Assembly: GCA_022495005.1 (NCBI GenBank)
Contig: JAGYXB010000101.1
Location: 434,001 to 498,000 of the forward strand
Length of the DNA stretch: 64,000 nucleotides
Direction: 5' to 3'
DNA from: Rhyacophila brunnea
Lineage: Eukaryota > Arthropoda > Insecta > Trichoptera > Rhyacophilidae
In this document: piece after piece, positions 1 to 11,110 of the stretch
Layout of the letters: every line of letters begins with the position of its first letter
Position numbering within the stretch: position 1 is the first letter of the stretch
The notes under the pieces: generated by a model
The model's database searches: none
Seen by the model: the letters and a program-made list of their open reading frames with translations, nothing else
Told to the model about the DNA's origin: nothing
Translations under genes and position numbers: made by a program

Positions 1-1300
1 GCCTAAGGGTAGAAATTATTGTAACCGACATGGCTGGATTGCTCTAGAACACCGCCATCTTTAGATTAATAAATCCTGAACATAACTTTTTGCACAAGCA
101 ACGAGTGGTCCACTGCCATACTATTTATTGATAACGTACTTGCAAGCAGAGTTTGGTATTATATAATGACTGAAGATTATAAATAAGTTATTAATTATTG
201 TCGTTTAGAATCGACTGTCACATTGACAAACGTCCTAATGTATTATGATAATATTATTATACACAGAAGTTTACTTAATTTGATCGTCACTTCCAATTGT
301 TAATAACACATAACTATCAAATCAGATGAACTCCAAGGTCTCCAAGATACGTTAAAATTATCTGAAAGAAATCTGAAACTAAGAATACTCCGACAAGTGA
401 ACACGATAGACGCGTCAGTATGAGCATTCTATAGACAATGATGACAGGTCATCCATAGACAACGTAAGGAAAAGTAGGACCAGTCGTGTAATGTATCGGC
501 TTCCTTCTTCAGTAAGCAATGGCTAGAAGGGAAACATGAGGATGATAAATTAATTGAAAATCGTCTCGTCTGTCATGAGTGATGTTTATGGAGTTGTAGA
601 GTAAAAAATGATGAGTGGAAATGTAAAATCAATATCACAGAGTAGTGAGAGCACATTACTGATATTTTTCATTTTAAATAATCAATGTCAATCTAAAAAC
701 ATTAAAAAAATATACTTTTAAATCAAAAATTAACATAAGAAAATAATTCCTTGAATGAATTTATTTAATGTTTATTTTTTTTATAAATTGTGGTTTAATA
801 AATTCTATAGCAGCTGTAGGGAGTTTTTTAATGATTTTTTTTACATTTAAAAAACATGAATTTTTCTAGAAAATAAAAACGTGTTTAATTTGTTTTTTTT
901 TTTATTTATATCGAATCGAGCTTTGGAGCAGTCACAAGGTCACAATGCCATCAAAATACAGTAATATTTTAAATTGCAGATTTCATAGTCAATCGTAGAT
1001 GCATTATGGTCACCATTCATCGGGCATGAACCATTAATAAGTTGTAATCAGTGGAATCTCAATGATAATATTATGGAAATTGACATGATCGCATTACTTA
1101 AAATGATTATTTTTTCAAAATTAAAAAAATAATAGTAGGCATGAAGTTTGCTACAAATGAATCTGCATTGTGAAATGAATTGCAGCCAATTTATATATTA
1201 TTAATCTTAGTAATTCGTCAAGTTCTCCATAGATGGAAGGTTTTCGGTCGGTTGCCATACTATGCAACAAAATTAATGGATTGTTCTGATCCTCCATTAG
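1..1300. other. AT-rich non-coding stretch (probable ATXN1 intron)
   Basis: No recognisable exon. The stretch is AT-rich with poly-A/T runs (for example around 690-910) and ends in a pyrimidine-rich tract and AG that serve as the splice acceptor for the exon at 1301. Because that exon starts inside the AXH domain, any upstream ATXN1 exons must lie before the window, or are too short here to see. Confidence 0.5.
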
Positions 1301-4300
1301 GTTGCTGTCCCGGGAGCGGGCGCCCCCGCCTGCCAGGTTCAGCCGAGGGGCTCTCATCGAACTGGGCGGGGGTGAGCTGCGCAAGGTGGAGGACATGAGG
1401 ACGGAGGACTTTGTTCAGTCGGCGAGGCTCAGTCCCGAGCTGACGTTGGCTGATAGCAAGGTGATCAGGCTGCTTCGGCACCAGTCAGACGACACCGTAA
1501 CGCTCACCTTGAGTTATCACAGCGACATGGCACAGGTTGGTTATATATACTGTTATTCTCTGTTACTCATCACTAGGGAATCCAATCCCGGGATCCCGGG
1601 ATCCCGAGCTATTTTCGATACCTATGAATCCCGGGATTGATAAACATAATCCCGGGATTGATTTTTTTATCAATTTTTATGGAAAATATAACAGAAAAAA
1701 TACTTTTAATACAAAATAACTACATTAGAAATAAACTGAGTTTGAATGAAGTTTGATGTGTAGGTTGCCGATTCATTTTATTTTTTCACATAGATTATTA
1801 AAAATGAGAAAGATTGGTAAAAAAACAATGCTTCGCACTTTTAACAAAGTAATTCCACCATGATATCATACGTTTTACGGCAGTTTCATATTTGGCTGAC
1901 TAATTAGATTTATGAAGCGGAAAGGCCATAAGTACGCCATGATTATTTGCTTTACTATTTTAAATCTCGTTGATCTATTCATTATGTCTTTACTATCAGA
2001 AATAGCAATCTCATATTAAATTCACATTATTATTTATATTACAATATTATTTACTCCATTAAACTTGTGTATTTCCAAGATTGAACGTATACAATATTAA
2101 CAATAAATGTCTTAAATAGTATAAATTATACTAGATTTATTTTTGACCGATTTTATCAATGTTATTTGTAAATATAAATTTTTTATATTAACAATGGAAA
2201 AAAATGCCAATCCCGGGACCAGTCCCGGGATCCCGGGATTGTCAAATTGTAATCCCGAAATCCCGGGATCAGAATTTTGGCTCGGGATTGGATTCCCTAC
2301 TCATCACTGACCACCATTCACATTATCATTTGTCCTCGCTTACATCAACATCAGTTCTTATTTCGTTACTTATGGTACACTAGTGGTTCCAGAAAATGGT
2401 ATGTATATGGGTTATGCCATTCTGTTGGAAAACGATGTTCACAATAAACACATACAAAAAATAGGTGATATTAAACTATCACAGTATCATATTATTATAA
2501 AGCTGTGATGTTCAACATTTTTGACAGGAAGAACTACTTTGATCATTTTCATACTACATTAAGCAATGGCATATTAAATGGACAACTCACTACATATCGG
2601 CGCGCACGAGAAATTGTGCATGAAAGTCATTTACAGATGTATAGGTAGACGTCACGTGACCATATGACGTATCCGTTTCCATTATGCGATACAAACTTCG
2701 AGAATTTATAGTAATATAACCTAGAAGCAGATTCTAGGTTACTTACGACTTCTCGGAGATTAGACAAATGTGAGCCCAGCGCATCACAGGCGTCTGTCCA
2801 ATGGTTTCTGTCATTCAATTGCATTGAATAAACATTCATCAACATCTTAAAATGGCATTTTATCAATAATAAATAATACTAACACATGAAAAGTGATATC
2901 CCATCTTTCTTGGAGTGCTTAGTAGATTTTTTTTACAATTTTTAACTAAGCACATTGGCATTTTGTAACACAACAATAACGGTGGAGTCGAAACTAGAGA
3001 TGGGAAAACTGGTCGATTTTGAAGACTAAGTATACTTACTACCAGTATAAAAAAATACTTAGTATAGAAACTTGTTCCAAAATACTTATAGTATTTAGTT
3101 ATAGTTATAAATATTTGGAATACTATATAGAGCGTTTGTCGTGCGTAAAAGTTTCATACTCAACTGAAACTAAAACCAACTCCATATTAGTATTTGAAAT
3201 ACGTATCGGCTCAGGGAACTCAGACTGTGTATCGGCTTCAATAGAATCACTAAAAATACGATGAGCTCCGCTTGTCTAATAGTCCCATTTATTTAAATTT
3301 ATGAGTTGTTTTTCTGTTATGTTACAATATTCTAGTTAACAAAAATGAATTACAGTGATTTTTTTAAATTTTAAACATTTTTGAGCGGTCATATAACAAG
3401 CCTGTGCGTCATCTCACCACTGTGCTTCAACACAAAATTTATGACCTATTATTCATACATTCGAACGCAATAGACTAATAAATTATAATATACCGATATT
3501 CAAGTGCTATTTCGTTCGCGCGCATTTAATGTCAATAGTGTTGAAAGTCTACCAACTAGCAAGTGCACAGAACAGCGACTCGCGATGATATCATCACAAG
3601 TTTTTTGTAATAAGTTTATTGGGCCACACATACTGAGTGTGGGTAGTTTCATCCGAAACTTGAGTACACAAACTGGTGACAGTATTTCCAACTCACCTCT
3701 AGTCGAAACCTGACAGTCAGAAATTTTGTATGGGCAGACCCAGCGGTGTCGCCAGACCGCTTGCAAGCAGAATGTTCGTTTGGGCGTAGGATACCGATAT
3801 TAAAATATGAATTTCGCCATCCTGCAGACCCGACACAAAGTGAGTGTCATTTTACTTTCTAGATGCTTCGTCCATATTAATGTCATTGACATTAAGTTAA
3901 CCATAGTTATTGAACAAAATTGCACCATAGGCAACTTATTGAATGCATAATAACCTGACGTAGTAAATTTTATACATAATGAAAAAATGCATCTTCGCGT
4001 AGCTTGAACTGCCATTGTGATTTTCACTCTTCCTCGACCGTGTTAATTGCCATTTAATCAGAGAGTATAGTATACCAATATTTATAATATATAAACAATG
4101 TCTTTGCGAAACTGAGATATTTGCAATCATGCTTCTTCACACACGGTAACCACTTGACGTTGCAGCAGGTTACAAGCCAGGTGTTCGTTACTGGGACATT
4201 TTGGATATGGGCATTTGATGCAGGTAAGTGCTCCATCAGAGCAATATGCATACAGGGAATGCGGTGTGGTCCATTAGCTTTGTACTTCACATTCCATGCA

Positions 4301-6421
4301 TCTTAGCGTTAATTGTATAAAATCACCGAAAATTACCTTTCAATTTTGGCACATGTTTCAGAAAGCACAAGACAATAATTCTAATGGATTTAAATTTTGT
4401 ACTATTCCATTTAATATAATAGTACAAATTAATGGAATAGTAAAAAACTTTAGAATTTAAATTCAAATTCCCATCAAGTACCTTCTGTCGATAGTATTAA
4501 AATTAAGACAATAATTATTGAACTTTACTGTTGGTAATCAATGTAAACAATATTCATGGTTATTAGGTGGGTAGATAGATGGCTTAGTTGTGTATTCGAA
4601 TTACATCATCTTGGATGCAGGTTGATGTGATGGGTGCATGACTTTAGTTAAATTTAGTAAGCATATAATAAAATTTGCGTAATGCAGTTCAATTATGAAT
4701 CAAACAGAGGGGAGCCAATGAATTAAAAATATTTTATATTTTCGTTTAGTAATATTGTTTCACCTCCACATATCGTCGCTATAGGATTGGTTTGTCGTAT
4801 ATCCGTTTTTGTCGAAATCAACCTTTTAATGCAGAATGTTTTTTTGTATCTAAATGGACTAGAACCATCCCTTTCTGTAAATTACTTTGTAATGGTAATG
4901 AATACATCATTCATATGCTGTAAAAATAACAATTTAAATATCTCATCAGTAGATCATTTGGTCTATTCGACAAACCAATCCTACAGCGACGTTATATTGG
5001 TTTAGGACAGTGGTCGGCAAACTCATTAGTCAACAGAGCCAAATATGAACAGTGCAACGATTGAGATTTATTTTGAGAGCCAAATTTCTTAAACTGAAAT
5101 TATATAATATTATGTACACTGTTTATGTTAATAAACTCTAGTTAAAGATTTAAGCCTTAATTAAACTATAGGTACACTGAATAAAAATTGATATCATACT
5201 TAATACGATCTTATTTATTAATAAAAATTAAATTGTAAGTAAAATATCCATAGATTTTAATCATGACAATAACTGACAAACACTCATTGTGAATAATGGC
5301 CTTGCATCCCCTTGAAAAGTTTGTGTAAGTCAGGTTTTGTATGTTGATATTTTTAATTTTAAACACGATTCCAGGTTCTCATCAATAAGACGACTTCTCA
5401 ATTTACTCTTGATTTCCTCTCTTAGGAATATCTTTACTAACTACAAAACATGCAATATTAACATTGTTGGAAGATTGTATTCAGTAATTAAATACAGAAC
5501 TTGATTTTTCTTGAATCTTCTAAAGTTTCTCAATTGCTTTCTTCCTTGCATCACCGACAGGATATTTAGTGCAACATGACGCGTATTTAGTTGTAAAGTG
5601 TCCCTCCAAATATGACTTTGTGTTATGCGCTAATTTTTCCCGACAAATAATACAGGTTGATAGGCCATTTAAGTTTTGAATAAACGCGTAAGTCTCCATT
5701 CAACTTTAAATTCACGATTTTCGTCATCCATTTTTCTTTGCTTCTTCTTTGTAGCCATGTCAAATAAGGCAGAGGGCATTTATGGCAGAGCCGCACTCAA
5801 GTGGCCAAAGAGCCACATGTGGCTCGCGAGCCACGGTTTGCCGACCACTGGTTTAGGAGATGTGGTATGCGATCAAGGATATTTATATTTTAATTAATTC
5901 TGTAGACAAACTAATTTAAATTCAACTACTAAGCAAATGTGATGATGATGATGGAGAATGTTAATTTACCTTTTTTATTCTTACATATTTTTTATGATTT
6001 TCAGGTGGACATGGAATCTCCAGTAGAGCATCCCTTCTTCGTGCGCGGGCACGGTTGGGCATCCTACGCTCCCGAACGAACACTACAGTGCTATGGTCTG
6101 AATGTGAAGCAACTTCAAGTCGGCGACATCTGTATATCGCTGATGCCCCGCGAAACGGGCCCGTATCCGTCTCCCCATCTGCATCCTCACTACAACCCCC
6201 ATCATGTGCAGCACCACCCCCACTACCAGCTACACCAGCCGGCATCCGCAACGGTCGTGACTACGGCCACCACCACTGCCATGACCATCAGACCCGACGA
6301 GGCACAAAGGTACCCCGAGAACCTCAGTGTCAGGGAAGACTCCCGGAAGAGGAGGTCGTCTGCTCCGGATATCTGTGGTGACGAGCCCAGTGCGCAAAGG
6401 GCAAGGACGATGCGCCACTGA
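1301..6421 (+). CDS. ATXN1: Ataxin-1 homologue, last two coding exons (AXH domain and C-terminus)
   Basis: Two exons are supported: 1301-1535 (acceptor TTAG, donor CAG/GTTGG, ending in phase 0) and 6005-6421 (acceptor TTTTCAG, stop TGA at 6419-6421). Together they give about 216 residues. The first exon carries the front of an AXH domain (GALIELGGGELRKVEDM, TEDFVQSARLSPEL); the second carries the rest (VEHPFFVRGHGWASYAPERT, LQVGDICISL). The AXH fold is the RNA-binding and dimerisation module of Ataxin-1 and Ataxin-1-like, nuclear co-repressors that bind Capicua. After AXH comes a His/Pro-rich stretch, a Thr/Ala-rich stretch and a basic RKRRSSAPD motif, which aligns with the NLS/14-3-3 site of vertebrate Ataxin-1. 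There is no polyglutamine tract in this part. The 4.5-kb intron holds several transposons. The 5' part of the gene is outside the window, so no start codon is assigned. Confidence 0.88.
1574..2299. mobile_element. hAT-type non-autonomous element with AATCCCGGG-rich ends, copy 1
   Basis: A 726-bp element in the ATXN1 intron. The ends are inverted: TAGGGAATCCAATCCCG at the left and the complement of TAGGGAATCCAATCCCGAG at the right. It is flanked by a perfect 8-bp duplication CTCATCAC (1566-1573 and 2300-2307), the length typical of hAT elements. CCCGGGAT words are repeated in both subterminal regions. No transposase reading frame is present. It is nearly identical to 30713-31426. Confidence 0.88.
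2308..4773. other. Intronic AT-rich stretch without recognised genes
   Basis: Part of the ATXN1 intron. No coding exon is visible. About 4400-4490 contains an imperfect inverted repeat and, on the minus strand, resembles the repeat fragment at 13990-14060 (shared GAATTTGAATTTAAATTC word). A short hairpin with 10-bp arms (TAACCTAGAA) lies near 2717-2741. Confidence 0.45.
4774..4991. mobile_element. MITE, about 218 bp, terminal inverted repeats of about 24 bp
   Basis: The left end CGTCGCTATAGGATTGGTTT is mirrored at the right end by the complement of CGTCGCTGTAGGATTGGTTT, with one mismatch over about 24 bp. The interior is AT-rich and non-coding. The superfamily is not clear because no convincing target duplication was seen. 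It lies in the ATXN1 intron, 16 bp before the hAT element at 5008. Confidence 0.7.
5008..5850. mobile_element. hAT non-autonomous element (CAGTGGTCGGCAAAC family)
   Basis: Starts CAGTGGTCGGCAAACTC and ends with its near-complement (TTTGCCGACCACTG), flanked by a perfect 8-bp duplication GTTTAGGA at 5000-5007 and 5851-5858. Next to the ends are the words GAGCCAAAT and AGCCACATGTGGCTCGCGAG. An apparent short reading frame inside has no recognisable transposase motif. A related element lies at 49420-50363. Confidence 0.88.
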
Positions 6422-6450
6422 ATGTTTTCTCTGTGAAGTGTTATTAACTG

Positions 6451-6456
6451 AATAAA
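6451..6456 (+). terminator. Polyadenylation signal AATAAA for ATXN1
   Basis: An AATAAA hexamer 30 bp after the ATXN1 stop codon and before the next transposon. It is the best candidate for the 3' end of the transcript, although such a short 3' UTR is unusual for ATXN1 genes. Confidence 0.5.
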
Positions 6457-6547
6457 TAACTCTGGGGATATCTCACAATGGTAATCATCCATTCCATCCA
6501 GAGGAGTGCTATAGTAAAGGAAAAATGTTATTAAATTCTTGACAATA

Positions 6548-6800
6548 CAGTAGGCGCTTGGTAATCCGGCACCCATATTTTTTCACCTATGCCGGATTGT
6601 CGGAAATGCCGGATTATTGGATTTCTATAGGAAATAATTGAAGGTGGGGCACCGAACTGCCGAGCGAAAGGCTCTCCGCTCTGTAATCCGGCAGTTTAAT
6701 GTGAAACCTGCCGGATTTTAGAGCAGGAGAGCTGAGTTGCAAAATGCCGGACTATTGGACGTGCCGAATTGGTGAACGCCGGATGACCGAGTGCCTACTG
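6548..6800. mobile_element. pogo/Tigger-type MITE with CAGTAGGC ends
   Basis: A 253-bp element starting CAGTAGGCGCTTGGTAATCC and ending in the near-complement (GGATGACCGAGTGCCTACTG), flanked by TA dinucleotides as expected for Tc1/mariner/pogo insertion. CCGGAT words recur inside in both orientations. Non-coding. It lies just behind the ATXN1 3' end. Confidence 0.85.
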
Positions 6801-7145
6801 TATATCTTTTAAAAAAATACCTCCATTTTATGTCATATGACGTGTCTAAGCTGTCGAAGGATACGCGAATTTGATGATATTTCATCTAGAAATAGCTTAA
6901 TGGTAGTGAAATGCTTGTCTGAGGAGTGGATGTGAACGGTATAAGTAAAGGGTTTCTGCTTTGGTGATATTTCTTCCAAGAGACTGACGTATTCAGCATT
7001 TAGACCAGTGCAAAGACTAAACGAAGATTGTAGTGAAAACGAATCGTCCAGCGGTTTCGAGCTTTCCGGCGGACCGCGGTGTTTTGTATCTTGACTGTAT
7101 TTTAATTTTTGCGATTACGAAGGGTGTTTTATAATATTATTACTA

Positions 7146-7180
7146 CTAGCGACAAGTACCCGGCATAGCGCGGGCCTGTG
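7146..7180 (-). mobile_element. 3' end of a non-autonomous Helitron
   Basis: Read on the minus strand, a short GC hairpin (CCCG, loop GCGCTATG, CGGG) is followed about 10 nt later by CTAG and then a host T, the classic 3' terminus of a Helitron. The same terminal style occurs at 41262. The matching 5' TC end to the right was not found, so the element's length is unknown. Confidence 0.5.
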
Positions 7181-7409
7181 ATGAAAAGATTTATGTAGAG
7201 ATGTCATTGACATTATGTTTTATATTATACAACCTCTGAAGGAATAAATTTAAAAAGGAATCAATTTTACTAGAGCGATTTCCATGGTGGGAATTTTTTA
7301 TTTTATTTGACAAAATTTGGGCAAACTTTGTTCTGACATATATTATCATATAACTAACCAAACTAATGATATAAATACTGCAAAGACATTGTTATATGTG
7401 ACATGAGTC

Positions 7410-7824
7410 CAGTGTTGCCAAGTCAAAATTTAAAATTTCAGTAGATTTTGACAAAAAATACAGTAGATTTCATAAAATATCAGCAGATTTTGGAAAATGT
7501 AGTATATTAGATTAAGACTAATAAGGATAAAAATAACTAATAATATTAATTTATTGTAAACAATGATGATATTAATGGGTAAAATGGCGCTCTTGGGTAG
7601 AGTAACAATGCTTTCTTCGTCAATTTAGAAGTGTAACACATTAAAAAAGATCGTGCGTAAATCATTTCAAGTTTATTATTAAAATAATCATCAGTAAACT
7701 TACAATTATGGAGAAACACAAATATCAGTAGATTTCTTGAATTTCGAAAAAAAATCAAAAATTCAGTATTTTGGCAAAAAATATCAGTAGATCTACTGAA
7801 ATTTCAGTAGACATGGCAACACTG
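7410..7824. mobile_element. hAT MITE (CAGTGTTGCC ends)
   Basis: A 415-bp element bounded by CAGTGTTGCCAAGTC and GACATGGCAACACTG, with the 8-bp duplication CATGAGTC at 7402-7409 and 7825-7832. The interior is AT-rich and repeats the word CAGTAGATTT in direct and inverted orientation. No transposase. Confidence 0.88.
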
Positions 7825-8265
7825 CATGAGTCATAATAACTCTCACCTAAATATCACACCATGGAAACAAAGGCTTGCACTATAATATTTGGATTTTAAA
7901 CTTGGAATACATATTGAACATATTTTTGATTATCAAAGTTGTTGCATGACTGACAAGTGGTCAAAATTATTTAAATTACTGTTTATTTTCTCATAACTTC
8001 ATTAATTCATCTTCCATATTGTAAAAATTAATTATTTCCAACTAACTTTTGATATAAATTGTATAGCAATTCGCTACTTAAACTATCCTCAAAAATATTT
8101 ACATTATATAGGTTTTATTTGTAATACATTTTGTAGGATATGCTTGATTGATTGCAAATAATTTTTTTATCTGACAATTTTTGATACTACAAAATTGAAT
8201 ATACCTACCTAAAAATACACATGCTGAACGCTTTTATATAAATTTTTGGGGATTATTAATAGCAT

Positions 8266-8880
8266 ACATCAGTGAAACGGCAAATAATTTTCAACAATAG
8301 GTGGGACGAAATTTCGCACTCGTTGCCAATCGGAGATCTGTAGTCTAGATGAGAGCACGCCAATTTGTTTTGTGATGGCGTTGGAAAAATATATTCTTAT
8401 ATCGTGTAAAGATGACTAAAAAACGTTACGCATGTACTCAAAAAAGAAAACATGTCAATAAATATATCGCACCGTGTGTGTAAAACCAAGGCATCTGCAA
8501 ATTTTTCAATTTCGAGATTAAATGCAAAACAACTGCAAAAGTCCTGAACTTGATAATGTAAAAGTGAAGTAACTGAAAGAACATGCAATATAATGTAGAT
8601 ATAAACCAAATAGTATGGTTTTTTTAGAAACTTCAAACCCTAATATCTCCAAAATATGTCTCTTGCACATGTCTTCACACATTGCACTTTTGCACATTGG
8701 TTTTACATTCACGGTGCGATATTATTATTACTAATGTAACAATAAACATAACATTAAATGGACGCATGTTGAATTTTTATGACAAATTATGTTTTGTTCG
8801 GTACGCGTCGTTTGCATAATCTGCGCGTCGCGTAGTCACGATCTTTTTAGACCATGCCTCAGCTGAAGTATAGCCTTAAT
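8266..8880 (+). repeat. Dispersed repeat, copy 1 (partner at 59507-59885)
   Basis: The start (ATCAGTGAAACGGCAAATAA) and the end (AGACCATGCCTCAGCTGAAG) match the stretch at 59507-59885 in the same orientation, the other copy being about 240 bp shorter inside. The ends are not clear inverted repeats, so the class is unknown. Non-coding. Confidence 0.7.
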
Positions 8881-10228
8881 AAATCTTTTATGTTTCCATT
8901 TTGCTTTCCCAAAAGACCACATTTTCTTCTTCTTGTCATCTTTCATTCAAATAGTATTTTTTCATTAGAGAAATTGCAAAAAGGATTTTTCAAAGTAGTT
9001 TTAAATTTTGTTGCATGCTGCTTATTGAGATGCACGTATGTGTCAGTCTTACAGAGCCCACTGTCAGTTTTGACTACCGTGACATTAACTGCATACTAGT
9101 GTTGTAAATTTTCATAGGCTGCACACTGTCCATTCATCAGTTGCATTACATTTACAGCTTTTCCCAATGATATACCTAGTATGTCAATGGGTAACGTTGT
9201 AAATGCAGTTTTTTTGCGATAATTATTTTGGTAGTTCAAAGTCTTACCTACTGATTATTATTTTACAGATGACTTGTGCCAATAGCTTCTATTTTAGTAG
9301 GTTTTGTGTACACAGTCTGTCTTATTAGAATATGACGGATTCTCTGCTTCTCAAATTTATTTAAAAATCATACAAGTGCCAAAGTTATTGTCGAAACTAA
9401 AAAGAGCACTATTTTCCATACAGATATTGTAGCTGTATTTATTAATTTTCCGTTGGGTATTCTTATGAATGGGCTGCTAGTATTGTAACAGCTGCCAACT
9501 ATAAAACAATTGAATGATTAAACTCTGAAGGGACTCTTTATTTTATTACATCGTGAATGCATATTATTTCATTATTTTACAAAGAAGGCTGAATGGAATT
9601 TACAGAGTAAACATATATGTATGTGTTTTCCATTTGTTTTATTTCATTCTCATATTAACTGATTAATAGTTAATTAACCTCTATTTATCGAAAGTGATTC
9701 TATAATGTGCAATAGGCTTACATGCAAATAAGTATATTCGCTGAAGTGTCTCTTTATGTCATAAAAAATATAGTTTGGGTAATTTAATCAAAACATATTT
9801 ATCACGACCGTGCACTCGATGACTTAATAATAAATTATATCTTCAGATCTTTGCCGTCAGTTTTAATTGTATTTGGCTTTTGGACTATCACCGTGTTTTC
9901 TTCCTCCTTTCATCGATGTTTCATACCCATCGCTAAGGCCATTTCTAAAGATAATATAGTAAAGTGGATTGTTAGGTGTATGCCTGCGAACGGGACACTC
10001 TTAAGTGTGCGGAAAAGTATTCAAAGAAGAATACATGGTGTTGCAATTGCAGAAAATTGGTGTGATTTTACTTATGCGATGACCGTGGCAGTGTTTTCGC
10101 TTATGCAGTCAAAGCACTGCATTGAGGGCTCTGGAAACAAATGATTTTTTCTATTTTTGTAAAATCTTGGCAAGTCAATAAAAAAATGTATAATTTCGGT
10201 CTTATAGGTAAATCTTCTAAATAAAGTA
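8881..10228. other. AT-rich stretch without recognised genes
   Basis: Only short incidental reading frames occur; none shows a domain or splice structure I recognise. Confidence 0.4.
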
Positions 10229-10818
10229 AGATAGAACCTCGATAAAATATATTAAATGCAGGTGAGGAGGTGTCCATTAAAGCTGAAAGTCCATTATATA
10301 AAAACACAAACAAAATCCTGTTTATTTGTCTTCAGATGATATATCCAGACACACCAGCTGTGGAGTAACGTTAATGTTTGATGTCGACACGCTTGATTTC
10401 GGTAATCCTGTTTTAAAAAAAGAATCAAGTTTTAATTGCACTGCTGTTTTTTTATAATCCACTTTCTAAAATAACGAAAATTCGTGTTATGTAGTTGAAT
10501 TTTGTAATCGGACGAATAGTCAATAAAAGTTATTTGATTATCATGCGCAGAACATTGTTTACAAGCGGTGACATTTGGATTTAAACATGTCGCGAGCCTA
10601 ATACTACAAGGTTCTAAGTGTTCGTCCTTGAAAAAACAAACCCAACAATGAAGTAGTATTCTAAGCTGCCTCATTGTTACTTTTGTTTCTCCAAGGACAA
10701 ACACTTAGAACCTTGTAGTTCTCCACTCGCGGTGTATAACAATAACAGGATGTTTTTAACAATTTTTACATTTGACCGGATATTTCATATAAGTCTGTTA
10801 TATCAAGGTTCTACTGTA
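10229..10818. mobile_element. Decayed Tigger-type element
   Basis: The right end is the complement of CAGTAGAACCTTGATATAAC, followed by TA; the left end is a mutated version (ATAGAACCTCGATAAAA). This is the CAGTAGAACC type of terminus common in Tigger elements. The interior is non-coding and holds the hairpin unit at 10589-10732. Confidence 0.55.
10589..10732 (+). repeat. Imperfect hairpin unit, copy 1
   Basis: A self-complementary unit of about 144 bp. CTACAAGGTTCTAAGTGTTC near the left is mirrored by the complement near the right (AAACACTTAGAACCTTGTAG). The outer ends are CGCGAG and CTCGCG. It would fold into a long imperfect hairpin, either a tiny palindromic MITE or a small-RNA precursor-like structure. 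Copy 2, at 10968-11110, is in the opposite orientation. Confidence 0.75.
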
Positions 10819-10967
10819 TTCTAAAATTTTGTATGCATACTAAGTAAAAGAAAGTAGAAAAAGAAAAAGAAAGAAGTATAAATATTTTTCCGAAGTTATA
10901 CCTATAAGAAAGAAATGCAAAATCGCATGCGATCATGCACAAGTAAATTCACTGCCATTTGAATATA

Positions 10968-11110
10968 TCGCGAGTGGAGAACTACAAGGCTCTAAGTGTT
11001 TGTCCTTGGAGAAACAAAAGTAACAATGAGGCAGATTAGAATACTACTTCATTGTTGGGTTTGTTTTTTCAAGGACGAACACTCAGAACCTTGTAGTATT
11101 AGGCTCGTGA
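10968..11110 (-). repeat. Imperfect hairpin unit, copy 2 (inverted relative to copy 1)
   Basis: The same unit as at 10589-10732, in inverse orientation, with about 235 bp between the two. It also folds on itself (ACTACAAGGCTCTAAGTG with its complement at the far end). The pair could therefore form both local hairpins and one large stem-loop. Confidence 0.75.

Noticed and set aside
1151..1719. Several overlapping short reading frames on both strands round the first ATXN1 exon
   Set aside because: They are shadows of the GC-rich exon or run into the hAT element; none has a domain.
5676..5897. A 73-codon frame ending after the ATXN1 intron hAT
   Set aside because: It lies across the right end of the hAT element 5008-5850 and encodes nothing recognisable.
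10432..10704. A 90-codon minus-strand frame
   Set aside because: It overlaps the hairpin unit and the decayed Tigger; its codons come from the palindrome, and no domain is seen.
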